From Methanosarcina sp. (GTDB lineage Archaea; Halobacteriota; Methanosarcinia; Methanosarcinales; Methanosarcinaceae): a stretch of 5,008 bases of DNA. The DNA lies in NCBI GenBank assembly GCA_013331265.1, contig DUGS01000109.1, positions 21,217 to 26,224 of the forward strand, read 5' to 3'. The position numbers and the translations under genes are program-made. Positions 4,961 to 5,008 of this stretch are shown here, in pieces (positions within the stretch are counted from its first letter, which is position 1; the number at the start of each line of letters is the position of its first letter). Under the pieces are notes generated by a model. The model saw only the letters and a program-made list of their open reading frames with translations, did no database searches and was not told the DNA's origin.

Positions 4961-5008
4961 TACCGAGTCATTCTTTTCACGCTCGACGCAGGAGAGCGGC
5001 CTGTCCCA
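4961..5008. repeat. 48-bp direct repeat, copy 2 (runs to window edge)
   Basis: This is the second copy of the element at 4620-4667, in the same orientation and 341 bp away. Similarity lasts to the final base of the window, so its true right end is unknown and the repeat may be longer. It reads TACCGAGTCATTC at its left end and has GC where copy 1 has AA in the centre. Confidence 0.85.

Larger units (their letters stand above)
4513..5008. other. AT-rich region downstream of topA without a convincing gene (overview)
   Basis: No reading frame here has both a ribosome site and non-repetitive protein-like sequence. After the topA stop comes a 10-bp palindrome CTTTTAAAAG (4517-4526). The rest holds two 48-bp direct repeats, a run of 30 purines (4674-4703), a 12-bp palindrome AAAAATATTTTT (4773-4784), a T-rich pyrimidine tract (about 4791-4851) and a perfect GC-rich hairpin (4860-4878). 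One open minus-strand frame of 35 codons enters from the right edge and stops at 4901-4903; it may be the end of a convergent gene or chance. Confidence 0.7.

Noticed and set aside
4620..5008. Insertion sequence or transposon with terminal repeats
   Set aside because: The 48-bp repeats are direct, not inverted; no transposase frame or target-site duplication is visible, so a mobile element is not supported from this window alone.

Overview
The window looks like chromosomal DNA of a methanogenic archaeon, most likely a Methanosarcina species. The evidence is an archaeal-type DNA topoisomerase I with a long cysteine-rich tail, the short (about 430-residue) form of ThiC, purine-rich Shine-Dalgarno sites, TATA-like boxes instead of bacterial -35/-10 pairs, and long AT-rich intergenic DNA beside more GC-balanced genes. 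The genus is inferred from memory of the proteins and was not checked by a search.

Layout. From 1 to 1273 on the minus strand lies thiC, the thiamine-pyrimidine synthase, complete except for its last few codons, which run off the left edge. From 1274 to 2013 is a divergent intergenic region of 740 bp with no credible gene but much repetition: three unrelated short tandem arrays (units of about 16, 17 and 12 bp), a long imperfect inverted repeat and several TATA-like boxes. From 2014 to 4512 on the plus strand lies topA, a complete 832-residue type IA topoisomerase with four candidate zinc ribbons and a basic low-complexity tail. From 4513 to 5008 is AT-rich DNA without a convincing gene. It holds two copies of a 48-bp direct repeat 341 bp apart, the second ending exactly at the window edge, a purine-rich tract facing a pyrimidine-rich tract with a 14-bp inverted match, a T-rich stretch that could end topA transcription, and one perfect 7-bp hairpin.

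The two genes are not functionally linked: one makes the thiamine precursor HMP-P, the other relaxes DNA. They share only the divergent control region. I see no CRISPR array, defence island, transposase, tRNA or rRNA. I do not see a new multi-gene system; the parts worth a second look are the repeat-rich intergenic region and the duplicated element downstream of topA.
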